Shown piece by piece: positions 1 through 12,201 of a stretch of DNA of 64,000 nucleotides. Each line of letters begins with the position of its first letter. The first letter of the stretch is position 1. Below the pieces are notes generated by a model. It had not been told where the DNA came from. It did no database searches and saw only the letters and a list, made by a program, of their open reading frames with translations. Position numbers and translations under genes: made by a program. The DNA is from Calcarisporiella thermophila CBS 279.70 (lineage: Eukaryota; Calcarisporiellomycota), in assembly GCF_041956535.1 (NCBI RefSeq), contig NW_027192197.1, forward strand, positions 631,829-695,828, given 5' to 3'.

Positions 1-1338
1 CGCTAAGCCAAACTTTCCAGACAATAAGACAGATAGCACCTAGAGGGAGGAAGGGAGAAGGTACGATTATTTAAAAAGACTGCTAGGGCGGAGGTCCATC
101 TTAGAGCTTACCAGTTGTAAGTGAGAGACTGGCAATAATAATGACAAAGCGTCTAATTTCAATTTGAAGTGTTGTCGAAGAATTGGAGCTAGCCGATGAC
201 AATTTAGCAATACGACCCATAACTGTGTTATCACCTGTGGCAATAACAACACCAATACCGCTCCCATTGGTGACATGAGTACCCATAAGAGCAATGTTCT
301 TTGTCTCAAGGAAGTTCTCATCCGTGCATTCCGTGCTACCGGCAACGGCATCACTCTCACCAGTGAGGATGGAGCGGTCGAATTTAAGATCTCCTGAAAT
401 CTGTACCAAACGAATGTCTGCCGGAACCTGTAATAAGTGGACAAAGTAGTTAAGTTCAGATTTGTAGACCAATATGTATCTATCTGGTAGCGTGGGGTGT
501 CTACCTTATTTCCCAAGTTCAAAAACACGATATCTCCAGTAACAAGCTCGGTTGCCGCCAATTTTAGCTTCTTTCCCCCTCGTAGGACCATTGTTTCAGC
601 CGGAAGCATGTTGTTGATAGAAGCCATCACTCTCGCTGTAGACCAGTCTTGCCACGCGTTGAATGCAGCTTGAATGGCGACTACGATAAGCAGCAATATG
701 GCGAGCGCAAGGTTGAGCGGATCTGGATTTGGAAGCCCGAGAGGCTGCCATGAGATCCAGCAGATCAGACTGGCAAGCCAGAGCAGTGCACCGAAGCCTC
801 CGAAGAGATAGGAGGCGATCTTACGGAGGTAGTTAGTTCTGGCCGGAGTGATAGCGTTTTTGCCATTTTGTTGTAGGCGTTTAGTTGCTTGATCCAGCCC
901 CAATCCCTCTAGAATGGAGGTGGAAAATCTTAAAAACACCTCATTGACGGGAATTTTATGCAGGTCCGACTCGGCGATTTCTATTGGATCAAATTTTAGC
1001 AACGAGTACCTCGGGTTCTTCAGAGCTTGAAGATTCAACTAGATACCTTTTGCAAGAGGAGCATTTGCAGGTTTAAGCTGCGCTTGCTGCGTCTCTGTAA
1101 CGTGGATGCTGAGGGTTCTGTAGCGGATGGGGATAACGCTGGCAAGGGTGGGGCGCTTGAAACGCACCTTTTCATCCGAATTCGAGCGCAAAATGCTGGA
1201 TTCTGTAGGTGTACGCGAGAGATTGTGAGATTGGAAACCGTCTCTGCTCTGGCGTGTATTGGAGCGTTCCAAATCGACCGCCGTAGGATTTCCAGAAGCT
1301 TTCGCGTCCTGGAAACTCAGGCCTTTCTCCTCGTCCAT
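1..1338 (-). CDS. P-type ATPase, type IIC (Na,K-ATPase alpha-like), 5' part
   Basis: N-terminal part of a plasma-membrane cation-pumping P-type ATPase; the 3' end runs off the left edge. Exons 1102-1338, 505-1038, 112-427 and <1-39. Seen: a basic Ser-rich cytosolic N-terminus, the conserved N-domain phrase SDLHKIPVNEVF, two hydrophobic helices near residues 157-176 and 187-206, then VPADIRL and the actuator-domain TGES loop (about residue 279). The last exon opens the third membrane helix. The phosphorylated DKTGT site would lie outside the window. The type IIC call rests on the order cation-ATPase N-domain, YLFGGFGALLW helix and ALMGTHVTNGSG phrase, known in animal and early-fungal Na,K/ENA-like pumps. 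The first intron is uncertain: a 63-nt intron (1039-1101) keeps phase, and a 21-nt alternative is less plausible. A SERCA-type pump is less likely. Confidence 0.85.
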
Positions 1339-2408
1339 GGCTAGTGAAGGTGAGCAAAAGAGTCTGGCTTGGGAACAGCTCGATATCTCGTCTTTTAAAG
1401 AAGATATGACGGCCTGAGCTATTTATTTGGGTGGGTGATGAGCTATTTATGCTGTAGTTGGTATTTGCGTGAATTAATAGAGGTTCTCCCTGGCTGAACT
1501 TGTGGTATTACCAAACAAAGTGGAATCGCCCCGCTTAAAGTCAGTTTCGACTGATATTATCCACTCAATTGAAAACTTCTGTCTTAAAGGATTTAGACCG
1601 ATGTGTGGATCAGTACACAGGATAGGAAAACGCAGAGAGCTAAATTTTGAGGGATTTATCTAAAACCGAAAAGGCTAAGTTTACAACGTCATACTCCGAA
1701 GTCTGCGAAGCCCACAATTGGTCATGAAGAAGTAAAAAATAGGCCAACTACGTTAATAAAGGTAGAGATAACGCTCATCTCAGGTAAAAATTTAACTAAA
1801 TCTGTTATTACGCGACACAGGTATGGAAATGCTATCATTTTTAAGGTGCCAAGCCTCGATGGAGCATAACTTTCTCATTGGGAGGCAGAATAATCTACGA
1901 CTAATTATCTATTATTTAAGAAAGTTAGCCTCTTCGTCATGATCGTTCAGGCACTTCTCCTGGTCTCCCATATAAATATTGGATCGCATCCTAAGGGTGT
2001 TAATTTTCTTTTTCAACCTATTTTTTTTTGCCCTCTTTGATATTCAATCTTATTTGCTATACCATGAATAGTATTGAAGACCAGAGAAAATCACTGGCAA
2101 ACTCACTGCCTTAAAATTGTCTTTTTGCTTACGTGGTTTTAATCTCGAATTCTCACACAGCCAGGCTCGATGAAAAAAAAATATATCATTGGGCCAGCTC
2201 AGTATTCGAGGGAGAGCAATCGGCATCGAAATCTTATAAAAAATAGAGCTTCGATGCTCTAATACATTTTCCGTCAACTTCAGTTTGATACGCCACCTCT
2301 GAAATTGAAGAGGCTTCAACCATTACCAAATTGGGGTTTTGTAAGCCATGTGTTTTGTACGGGTTTTCTGTCCGTTCTACCGCTCTACTTTTCAAAATTC
2401 ATTGAAAA
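1339..2408. other. Intergenic region between divergent genes
   Basis: AT-rich spacer holding the 5' flanks of the P-type ATPase (leftward) and the F-box/kelch gene (rightward). Short ORFs are present but show no recognisable motif. No repeat or RNA gene seen. Confidence 0.6.
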
Positions 2409-4376
2409 ATGAATGATTCGCATGATTCTAATAGATCTGCATTTAAGCCCTCATGGTTCGACACTAACTTAGATGTAATAGAACATATTATCGAGTATCT
2501 TGACACCCAGAGTGTCGTCAACCTGTCGCAAACCAATTCCACACTTCGAAGCATCTGTCTTGCCACTATTGCCTGCCGGAAAGCAAAATGGAAATTGTTT
2601 TCCCCTAACGAGACGTCAGCACCCCCTGTATTTACAACACGATGTGGCGTAATGGTGGGAGAACACGAGTTCGTTGTGCCTTTTATGACCTCAAATCCTT
2701 GTTGTTACATTTTGAATCTGGACACTTTCCAGTGGAGCCGCAAGCTAGTGGAAGTCGATGATCCTAATTTTCAGCCGTTCATTGCTCCATGTGTGTCGCT
2801 ACACCACAAAATATACATGTTTGGTGGGCGTAAAGTCCGGCCGTACCGACTATCAAATGATTTATATGAACTCGATATGAAAACAATGAAGCTTTCCAAA
2901 AAAAATCCAGTTGAGGGAACGCCTCCGGATCCTAGGCATGAACACTCGGTCGATATAGTTACGAACAGATACATTGTAGTCTTTGGTGGGCTAATCGAAA
3001 ACTCAGCTGGTAGGTTTGGATATAATGGATGTAGCATGTGTAGTCGACGGCGCTAAATCTGATTTCACTTTTGTGATTCTGCCCTAATAGGCGAAAGTGA
3101 TGTCTACCTATACGACCTAACTACAGACACCTGGATTGAGCCTATTGTTCGGGGTCAAAGCCCATGGGGGCGATTCGCGCATTCTACAGCCGTCATGAAT
3201 AGTCACGATTTATTCGTATTTGGCGGCACGCAGGTTCTCGAGAGTGACGATTCCAACCGAGTATTTGATGATTTGTACCGACTTGATTGCCGCACTTTCA
3301 CATGGTACAAATACGATTGGTACCGCTCTCCTAAGCAACAATGCGTCTCCATCTCTCACGATAACACAATGCCAACTTCAGACGAATGCCTTGTGCCCAC
3401 AACAGGTCCTCGTCCGCGCGATCGCCTTGAGTGTGGTATGATTGCTTGGGGCCACAAATTGCTTATTTTCAATGGACACACATTTGGCAACGACCTCGAT
3501 GACCACCTAATCACCTATGACTATCCGCTGCACGCAATAGATGTTTTTAATACTCGGCTCTTAAGATGGACCCGCCTGGACTCACAAATTCACGTAGAGG
3601 ATGCCTCAATCCGTGCCCAAAACATTAGCTATGCTTTCCTTCCTGGTGAGCGTGGCCCTTCAGTGCTAATGATAGGGCAGCAAATTTTGGATAAAGGAGG
3701 GTCGTCAGTGGAAAGCATCCATACGAAGTCGGATTCGTCGTTTGAGGCTCATACCAACGAGATGTCGGGCGAGAGCTATAATTCTGGGAATGAATTGCCG
3801 TCAGAATTCCTTCATCCGATAACCGTGAAAACATGTTCCCGCGACTCTTTTCTAATCACCCTGAAATCCAAAAATTTGGCCAAGGCTGCAGCCATCAGTT
3901 CAGATCAGTCCGAAGAGAGAGTGGAATCCCCACCCAGAAAAAAAAGAGAGCCTGAGAATGGCATCATACCGAACGATAGTATTAGTATATCATTAGCGTC
4001 GCGCTCCAAAGAACAATTAGAGCAAAGTGATTCGGAAATGCATTGTTCAGGGACAGTTGAATCTCAAATCGGCTCGCTCCAGAAGCAATATGCTCGGAAC
4101 TTAATCCTGCAACAGCATGAACAGATGCAAGAAGTAATCAATGAAGACAATCCACACACTCCAGACGGTAGACCACAACCAACCTCTCCCTCATTCTATC
4201 AGAAATCCCAACCGCATTCAAAATCTGTGTCATCGACAACCTCGTCCCCGCTCTCTAATGATACTCATCCCTACGGCGCTGATACGAGTCCCAGCAGATC
4301 GGAATATTTTTGGCAATTCAAACTACGCCAGAACTACATGCTTGCACCATTATACGGGTTGTTATTAATGTCATGA
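2409..4376 (+). CDS. F-box and kelch-repeat protein
   Basis: Two exons, 2409-3009 and 3091-4376, giving about 628 residues. An F-box-like segment lies at about residues 15-60 (WFDTNLDVIEHIIEYLD followed by a Leu/Ser-rich helix). Several kelch blades follow, each with the glycine pair and spaced Tyr/Trp: YMFGGRK, VVFGGLIE, FVFGGTQ and LLIFNGH. The C-terminal third is Ser/Pro/Gln-rich and probably disordered, with a basic PRKKRE patch near residue 500 that could be a nuclear signal. F-box/kelch proteins usually act as substrate adaptors of SCF ubiquitin ligases; that role is inferred from the family, and the substrate is unknown. The 81-nt intron lies inside a kelch blade and restores the phrase AGESDVYLYDL. 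Confidence 0.8.
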
Positions 4377-4632
4377 GTTCTTTAGATGTAGGTTATCTAG
4401 ATTGTTTTTATTTTTGCTTTTTTTTTTTCATATACTCATTATTATTTATATTGCATTGTATTATAATCACTGCGAATATTTCTGTTTTTCATATTAGCTA
4501 TATGTGGAGATAGCTATTAAACATTCCTGGTTATATTGGTGTGATAATTTTGCGATATTATTAAAAGCAGAGAGAAAGGAAAAAAAAAATGCATGGCCAT
4601 GAAAAAGATATAGCTTTCTGCAGTGACCCACT

Positions 4633-7600
4633 CTATAGATGTAACACCTCCACGCCATATTCGGGCACCCCTTGGCCTGCTTCCAAAAATCCTCTCCGTG
4701 TAGACTTGCGGCCACTCGTCGAGGATGCTTTTCCTCTTCCTCCAGAAGAGGCTGCAGAGGTAGCTTTTCGCGCATCCTTACCACTGCCTGATTTTCGCTC
4801 AAACAATGCCAGTGGTCCTTGCAATAATTGCAGCTGGTTGCACGTTTCGACTTCTTTCTGCACTAGAGAGACTGCATAATTTAACGAAGGATGAAGGGAA
4901 GGTGTCAGGATAAGGGTTGGGAAATGTGTGTCGAGCAAAAGTGCAAGGAAATCGAGTAACTAGAACAGAAACAGGGTTAGTTGTATTCGCGTAGGAGGTT
5001 TTCAATGTTTAGCGTAAAGGTGAGCAAATGCTTAGGTAGAAATCAGGTTCCATTGATACATACATCATTAATGACTGGGAACTCCTTATTTGTTCGCACT
5101 TCGTAAAGACCATTGAGCAGTGTACGGGTTTCTAGCCACCTAATCAACATACTGAGCACCACCCCAAGCTCTTCTACTGTTAGTTGGTGTAATGCCTGCT
5201 GCATGAAGTAGTCGTTGCGTGGAGCGGCAATGATGAGCGAGAGGAAGTCCTTTACATCGACGTGGCTCTTACTTTGGTGCAGTGCGATAACGCGCTGCAG
5301 AAGCATGATCATATCGGCCTCAGGGATGTCGTGAAGCCTTGTTAGTGCAAGCTTAATGAGACCCCAATCTCTTCGTTCAAGGAGAGCCGGTATTATGCCA
5401 CCATCCACTAGGCTGCTCGATATTAACTGACGATGGATAAGGAATTTGACAACTTTGCTGGGCCAGAAGCTGGAGTCAAATTGGCCATCTGCATTCTTAG
5501 CGAAACATCTTTCTGCAACTCTGCGCACAAAATATTGCGAGAGCACGAGTGGCTCCTAAAAAAAGGAGGAGTGATGTAAATATCAACTTTCTGTAAAGGC
5601 CAAGTTTCTCCGCGCACTAGATAAGTTACCTTTTTCTTTTTGTCTATATCTATTTCCTTTATACCGTTGACTTTGGATTCACCTTCTATTTTGGATTCCC
5701 CATCCACTTCCATAGAACTGGCGTGCTCTATCTCCTCTGTCTCCTCTGTCTCCTCTTTCTCATCTTTTTCGTCTTTCTCCACTTCCTCCTCTTGCTCTTT
5801 TCCGATCCTTTCTTCGACATATTCCATGAACACACTAGCAAACTCTTTTACTGTCGGCGTGTCGTCCTTATTCATCAGCTTTGTCAACACTGCCTCTTCT
5901 CTCTGCTGAACTTGCTCTATTTTGGATTTCCACATTGTCATTAACTTGTCCGGGTCAGCATCTGTAAAAAGTTCTTCTCCAGCCATAGCCTCCATTCCAC
6001 TTCGAACAAGCCCTGCAGGTTTAATTGCAATATAATCAGCCGTGGCACGCATCCGGTTCATTGCACCAAGAAGTGTGAGAGGAGCACAGAAATATGGACA
6101 TAAGAAGACGGATGTTTTTGAAACAGTAATTTTGGATGCAGAAGGAGGGCTTGTGGTGATGGCAAGGACGAGGTGGGAGTTTGGAAGCACAGTCAGCTAT
6201 TAAAACAATATTTAATAATTGCTTTGTAACTTGAAATTGGATTATCCTCTCGTTTACCTGATAGGAAGTTTGCGAGTGCGTTGTGTATTCGTGGGATGGA
6301 GATGGAATCACGGCTTCAGCTTGTAAAGTTCCATACCGTACGTCCCAAATAGTTAGGGTATGCTCGTATTTATCTGTCAGAGTGGAAGCAATGAGCCCTC
6401 AATTCCGAAAAAAAGCTATAAACATGAGTGTGATAACTTACCTGACCCCTCCTGTTTTCGAGCGCCGGAAAGTGCTAGATAATTCCCCTTCAATGGAGCT
6501 ACCGAAACACTCCCAGAAGAAACGAGTGAAAATCCACGTAGAGGAATAGATAGTATTTCGGTCAATGAAATTTGGCCAGATTTTAGAAACTGGATTTGGT
6601 AAATCTTCCAAGAGCCATCTGAGCCTGCAAAGAAAAAATAGTGAAAATAGACGAAATGAGCTATATATCCAAAAAATACACCTTCATGTAAAAAGCAACT
6701 TACAAAGCACAGAGAACTGCCCGGAGGTTGGATCCAAATTAAACGCTAACGGCTTATTCTCCTCCTCAATCCGCACCGTCGCCAAATTATTAACTTTGTT
6801 TCTATCTGAATCAATCCCGAAGAAGTGCACCCTAAACTCTTCTCCTTCTGTGGCCGTCACGGTTAAAATCATTGTGCTTCCTTGAGGAAGTATTGAGGGA
6901 GGAACGCAGGAGGAGGTTGTAGAGAAGATATAGGACCACTTAAGTTGAGCCCCAGGAGCAGTTGGGGCACGCTCGCAAGTGTGTACAACACGTTTGAGAT
7001 CGTCAGAAACCAGCGAGATAGAGCCGTCTTGATTAATGAGGATAATGTGTGAAGGTAGACAAGGAGAAATCTCAAGGGAATATATTCTTTTTCCAAACTG
7101 AATTACGATACTTTAGAGGAAAATTCTCCAACGAAAGTGAAGGGTTCAAAGTTACCTTTTTGGTTGTCTTTCTGGCGAAATTTCTCTCGCTACGCCCGTC
7201 TAGAAGCGCTTTCTCTTCCTCATCATGCCAGCACCAAACTAACCTATGCTCCTCACTTGAAGAAACATCGGATCCACCAGCAACAACAGCATAAACATGA
7301 CGCATAGTTGGTGTTTTAGTGTGGTATTTTGCTGGAGAAGAAAGAATTAATCCAGGAGGCGTTGACCAAGAACGAATGCATTTTTGATCATTTGTCTAGG
7401 GAAGGGAGAAAATTAATTGGATTTAAGGAAAGCAGCAAAATAGATTAATTCAAGCAACCAACATTATAAAGATGCACTCCTTCGCCCTGTACGGTAATAA
7501 CCACAGCATCGATATCAGTTGCACTCTCAATGTCACTGGCAGCCGATCCAGGTGGTGACGAATCAGCTGGACAGCAGGCAACCGAAAACGAGCCCTTGCC

Positions 7601-7654
7601 CGATGTGGTGAACTGTGCAAGTGGAAATGGATGTTCTATAGTTGCACTGGGCAT
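4633..7654 (-). CDS. NOL11/UTP8-like small-subunit processome factor
   Basis: Eight exons (7463-7654, 7156-7395, 6704-7097, 6442-6624, 6258-6373, 5630-6196, 5064-5555, 4633-4959) join in phase to about 836 residues. The N-terminal half reads like a degenerate WD/beta-propeller (blades with SDGSWKIYQI, LTIWDVRYG). The C-terminal half has the helical region that matches the NOL11 pattern: FWPSKVVKFLIHRQLISSSL, then LALTRLHDIPEADMIMLL, then a final helix with LVQKEVETCNQLQLLQGPL. NOL11 and its yeast counterpart Utp8 belong to the t-UTP complex, which couples rDNA transcription to pre-18S processing in the nucleolus (known). An acidic Lys/Glu repeat at about residues 500-530 and a basic Ser/Arg tail suit a nucleolar protein. 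It converges on the F-box/kelch gene. Membership in the NOL11/Utp8 group is my reading; a related t-UTP is the alternative. Confidence 0.72.
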
Positions 7655-8694
7655 TGTACAATAGTCGATTAACCTTTTTCCACCGTTTCAAACTTCTTAC
7701 ATCTATATGGAACGAATTCAAATAGAAATAAAAAGTCACTCAGTAAACATGTGGCTTATAATGTTAATTAGCAGTCATTTTCTTTTGTAGCTATTTTAGA
7801 TAGATTGTAAATACAGAATATCACTTCAGTAAAACCACTACGATAACTAGAATCTTAAAAACACTATTTATCTTCCAATAGCTACAAAATTAATATATAG
7901 CGATAATCTAATATTTAATTGTATTTTCACTTTTTAACCTGAGAACTTCAGTTGCGGTAACTAGAAGTCTACGTAGTATAGAAAAAATGATTGGAAGATA
8001 TCGTTAAAATGCCTAGAATACATTTAGTAAAATGAGGTTTCTACCTCATCATGAATGATTCTAGTTTTATTCTAAAATAATGATTTGACGAATACTTTAT
8101 TCCACTGCGTTACAATGCAAGCCTAGGAAAAATCGATCTCTGTTATGGATACCATGTTTCATTACTAAAATGTTTAACTCGAGCGTAAAGTACCGAGATT
8201 GCTAATAGTAATAATAATTTATGGAAATCCTCTTAATTATGACATCAGTAAAAACATATAATGTTTATTCATACAATTCCAATATTCAATAACGTACTTG
8301 TGAAAGAATAACTGTCCTTATATTTTTGCAATTGTAGGCAATTAGATTGTTTGGAATGCAAAGATTATGGAGACTACGTTTATTGAAAAAAAAAGACATA
8401 GTATGTCATATTAGTTCAAAATTAAAAGATATTAACCCTACACGCCTCAATATACTAGTTCGAAGCTCCAAATTAACAAAAAAAACTATAGGGTGTACCT
8501 CAGTTTATAGGAAAAACCGTATTATACTCGAGAGAACAAGTGTGCTTGATAAGTCTGAGTTTCAAATACTTTCAAAAAATTATATAATAATATTGATTTA
8601 CTTTGGAAAATACATCACTAGAAATTCCTCCTATCCGATATATTTAACGATTATGAAAATCAAGTGCCTGTTTCAAAGGAGATTTACAGTTTTC

Positions 8695-8745
8695 GTTCAC
8701 CAAATTGCTAGCAAGGATAATATCCTTGCTAGCAATTTGGTGAAC
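8695..8745. repeat. Perfect inverted repeat, 25-bp arms
   Basis: Arms 8695-8719 and 8721-8745 are exact reverse complements around a single central A, so either strand could form a long hairpin. It is directly followed by a second hairpin. Function unknown. Confidence 0.9.
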
Positions 8746-8749
8746 AAAT

Positions 8750-8776
8750 TTTGGACAACAAATTTTGTTGTCCAAA
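8750..8776. repeat. Perfect inverted repeat, 13-bp arms
   Basis: Arms 8750-8762 and 8764-8776 (tttggacaacaaa and its complement) flank one T. It begins 5 bp after the preceding 51-bp palindrome, forming a double-hairpin unit. Confidence 0.9.
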
Positions 8777-9202
8777 TGAGGTGATGTCAACTATCCACAC
8801 AACTTTCCGATTTAGGACACTTTGCTGCGCCGTTATTCCAGGCACTAAATTACAACTTTAAGGACATCGGAGAACTCGCAAGCTGGGACAGGTTAATTTC
8901 ATAGCTATCCAATCGCTTAATTCTCGTGTAACTCCGTGTCCAACCCACTTCCTTTGTTGTTTCCCTCTCTATTCCACATCATCGCAATTTCTTCACATTC
9001 TCCCTCTCCATCCACTGCTTTTTCATCAGCCGCTCTAGTTTTAACCACCTTTTCTCTCCTCCTTTTCTCTTCATTTCCTCTTGTGTTGCTTTGTAGGATT
9101 CTTTCATTTTAATTTTATTTCATCTTTTGCTACTCATCTGTAACAATTTATAGTGATTTCCGTTGAAATCAGCAGCCAATTTATTGAACCCTTGTGCCCG
9201 CG

Positions 9203-11025
9203 ATGATTAAAAAGGGGCTCAAGTTTGGTGGCGCTCGCCATGATGACTACCAAAATGATCCTCTAAGGCGACCACGACCTGTTTCTTCAGAATATCTTGA
9301 ATCTGACCAAATGCGTCCATCACCCGAGCGAACCCCCTCATCTGCCTCACTACAGGTTGCTGCGGAGGCCCGCCAACGCCAACTAGAGCGACACTATCTT
9401 GGTGGGCCGAGTTCACCGACTTCACCAAGCAATTATTCTCCAACACTTCCTCTCCCAAATGCATATTCATCTCCTTCAGATCAATACAATGCCTACTCAC
9501 CTTCAGAACAGGCTGGCCGTTACTCACCATCATCTGGACAAGCCATTGCATATTCACCCTCCGATGAGGACAATATCTACTCTCCATCATCAAGAGAGCC
9601 TCACGAATATTACACTTCAGCAAAAGACAATACATACTCTCAGCAAAGTATCCCTGATGAGTACCGTGCAAGTGACGTGTACAAGGCTTCAGGCTATGTT
9701 TCAACACATTTTGAGCTCAATTATCCGTCTTACTACGACACGAGACAGTCGAATGCATACACTTATGGTGACGAAAATTCTGTCCACGATAGTAAAATAT
9801 ACAAGCAGTCATGGAGCCATGTGCGGGGTAGCGTTTACCCTCAAAATCGTGACAGCGAATATTATGATGATTCATTGGTTCATGGCGGTCGCGGAAGCGC
9901 ATATTATGCTTCGTCAATGGGCGATGCATACGAACCTACTGATTCAGTGATTTATGAAGATCGCCATCAAGATGCAGGACAATACCGCGATTCTATGGTG
10001 TCACGCAGTTGGGACGACCGATATTCCAACGATTTCCCGCAGAAAGGCGATTTAGACAAACAGTCTGCAAAAAGTTCTGGTTGGCGTCCGCCTGTGGACA
10101 GTTGGGATAGGAATCCGCCTTCACAATACCCTATTACTAATAATAAACCCCGAGAAAAGGCGCAACCACCCTCTGTGTCAGTTCCGTCCATTTCTATTAC
10201 TCCCTCACCCATGAATAAAATCACAGCCCCTTCATCACAGCAGCCTAGGAGTCCCTCTTCACCTAATAAAAGCGGGCCTTCATCCCGCAAAACCCCTGCC
10301 AATGCTGCTGATGATTTTGTAACCCAAGGAATTCAATTCCATGAAAACGGGCAGCTAGAAAAAGCCACTCACTACTTTAGAATGGCCTCTGAACAGGGTT
10401 CACCGGTCGGGATGCTATTTTATGGGATGTCTCTACGACATGGATGGGTAAGTGTTGATTTTTTTTTTATTGATTGGCTCTTGTTAACCTTTCGCCTATA
10501 AATATAGGGATGTAAACCAAATGCCCACCTCGCCTTCCAATTCTTACAGCGCGCAGCCGAATGCGCTGCTTCTGACCTTAACAGCCTACATAGCGTTAAT
10601 AAATCAGCTGCAAAAGGCGAACTTGTCATGGCAATTTACGAGCTTGGGGTATCATTCCGCCATGGCTGGGGTGTACCAAAAAATAAAGCTACAGCTGCAT
10701 ATTACTTTGAAATAGCGGCGAATTTGGTGCATATTTACAATAGAATATCCCTTGCTTGATAACTTATTCACTTATTATTTGGATTTAATAGGGAGATCCT
10801 GATGCACAAAATGATTTAGGTTTTGCTTATGAACACGGATTAGGAGTGAAATCCGACAAATTCAAGGCGGCAAAATATTATCGGATGGCAGAAAAACAAG
10901 GCCGCGGCCAGGTTGGAAATTCTTGGATTTGGTAAGCCTTAACTAGCGGTGTTAATATTTAAATTTTAACACTATTAACCCTTTGAATTATTAGGAAAAG
11001 TAAATACGATGTAGTTGGAGTTTAA
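9203..11025 (+). CDS. Sel1-repeat protein with long disordered N-terminus
   Basis: Four exons (9203-10447, 10508-10726, 10792-10931, 10995-11025) give about 544 residues. The ATG at 9203 is preferred over an upstream in-frame GTG. Residues 1-370 are Ser/Pro/Tyr-rich and probably disordered, with repeated YSPS-type motifs. The C-terminus holds about four Sel1/TPR-like repeats (FRMASEQGSPVGMLFYG, YELGVSFRHGWGVPKN, LGFAYEHGLGVKSD) and finishes with GNSWIWKSKYD. That ending is shared, from my knowledge of the families, by fungal Sel1 proteins of the Dsf2 / C-kinase-activator type. Sel1 repeats serve as adaptor surfaces in signalling; the partner here is unknown. A CT-rich leader precedes the start. 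Confidence 0.8.
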
Positions 11026-11682
11026 TCGTAGAAATCCATAGAGCAAAATTAAAATTACGGAGCAGAATTTCTTTTTTGATTTGATTTAGTCTACCACTCT
11101 TTTATATATAATTTTCATGTGTTGGATCCCACTACCCTACTTCTCTAGTTAGTCACCGTAGTAATGTTACTAAGCCTCTTTGGGGCCAATTTTGGTTATC
11201 ATTTTAAATTCTTTTTTTTCTTTATCCCGCGCAGGCGCGTTTGTTGTGTTTTGAACTCTCAAGTTAAGGATATTGTTCACTCCACAACTCCTAGCATTCT
11301 CTAGGGTGCCAGCCACAATATGGCTTCTTACTATATTTTTCTTAGTTTTTCAAACCTATATTTTTCCTATCCTATCCCTATTTTCCTTCAGGATTTCGCT
11401 GAAGCAGTTGCAATAAGAGATTTCATTGATACTCTCTTATTATTGTAAATAAAATAAGTTACATAACAACTCTTCACAATTTTTAAATATTTGATTAAAA
11501 TTCTCACTCTTTTTTCTAAAGCGCATATGGAACTGAGTACAGATGCTAATGCAAATATCTCTTCTGATTACAGTATTTGCTTCAATGCTTGTGAGAGCAA
11601 AGTGCCGCAGCAAGATATTTCTCGCGGGCAAATATTTGGGGAATTGAAAGATTCACGGTTTTTTTTAATCTATTAAGGCAGC
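11026..11682. other. Intergenic region
   Basis: AT-rich 3' flank of the Sel1 gene and 5' flank of the TMEM170-like gene. Overlapping ORFs at 11440-11676 on both strands look random. Nothing further recognised. Confidence 0.55.
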
Positions 11683-12201
11683 ATGACCGATTTTTTTGGT
11701 GGCAGATTTACACCTCCACCCAACTATACTACACCGAAATGGCCTTCACTCTATTGGCCTCTTGGTGGGAAATCACAGGTTGCACTTTATTATGTCTCGG
11801 GTAAACCATATAAATCCTTTTAAAATTTTCTTTTAGATCAAAAGGTATTTACGCTTTAATACAATAAAGATATCTTCCAGTTTACTCTAATCTGGACCGT
11901 CCTCCTCATTTCTGCAACTTTTGCCTCGGCTGGCCTCTGGGCCTATTTTGTTTTTCTCCCGACTACACGTAGTAGTACACGATGGCGGCATCGTCTTCTC
12001 GTGCACGCCGTCCCCATCGCTTTTGCAACTATTGGGGCTTTTGCAGGTCTAGTGAGTGGAAGTGTTGTAGGAGCACTTCTGGGTCTGATATATAATGCGG
12101 GATATTTCCGCATGTCAACTTGGATGCCCCTTGTCTGGGGCATGGTGCAGGTATTAGTGGTCATTATGGCTAGCTATTCAACTATGACCACAATTTTGTG
12201 A
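11683..12201 (+). CDS. TMEM170-family membrane protein with an 8-nt microexon
   Basis: Exons 11683-11800, 11837-11844 (8 nt) and 11881-12201 join to 148 residues, close to the roughly 144 of human TMEM170A. Three hydrophobic segments are visible: FTLIWTVLLISATFASAGL, then a Gly/Ala-rich helix ending GALLGLIYNAG, then a C-terminal helix ending TMTTIL. The last part has the layout of the TMEM170 C-terminus (GVYRAAG, then a polar turn, then a terminal helix). TMEM170 proteins shape ER sheets and the nuclear envelope in animals (known); a similar role here is inferred. Both introns are only 36 nt. Without the microexon the reading frame meets a stop just after 11800; with it the junction reads YYVSDQKFTLIW. 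Confidence 0.72.

Larger units (their letters stand above)
7655..9202. other. AT-rich intergenic region with hairpins and a CT-rich leader
   Basis: Spacer between the divergent NOL11-like and Sel1-repeat genes. Most of it is very AT-rich. A 145-codon open frame at 8347-8784 has no recognisable domain and ends inside two perfect hairpins (8695-8776), so I do not call it a gene. From about 8940 to 9120 the plus strand becomes strongly C/T-rich, typical of a fungal promoter or 5' leader for the gene starting at 9203. Confidence 0.6.

Noticed and set aside
1026-1046. 21-nt intron in the P-type ATPase
   Set aside because: It keeps phase but is shorter than any credible fungal intron; the 63-nt intron 1039-1101 also keeps phase and is preferred.
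5640-5944. Plus-strand ORFs rich in Ser/Leu/Phe
   Set aside because: They are the antisense of the Glu/Lys-rich repeat in the NOL11-like gene.
8347-8784. 145-codon plus-strand ORF
   Set aside because: Codons follow AT-rich spacer composition, no domain is visible, and the end is formed by two DNA palindromes; probably chance.
9399-9950. 183-codon overlapping plus-strand ORF
   Set aside because: Frame-shifted shadow of the repetitive N-terminus of the Sel1 protein; His/Thr/Ile-rich with no motif.
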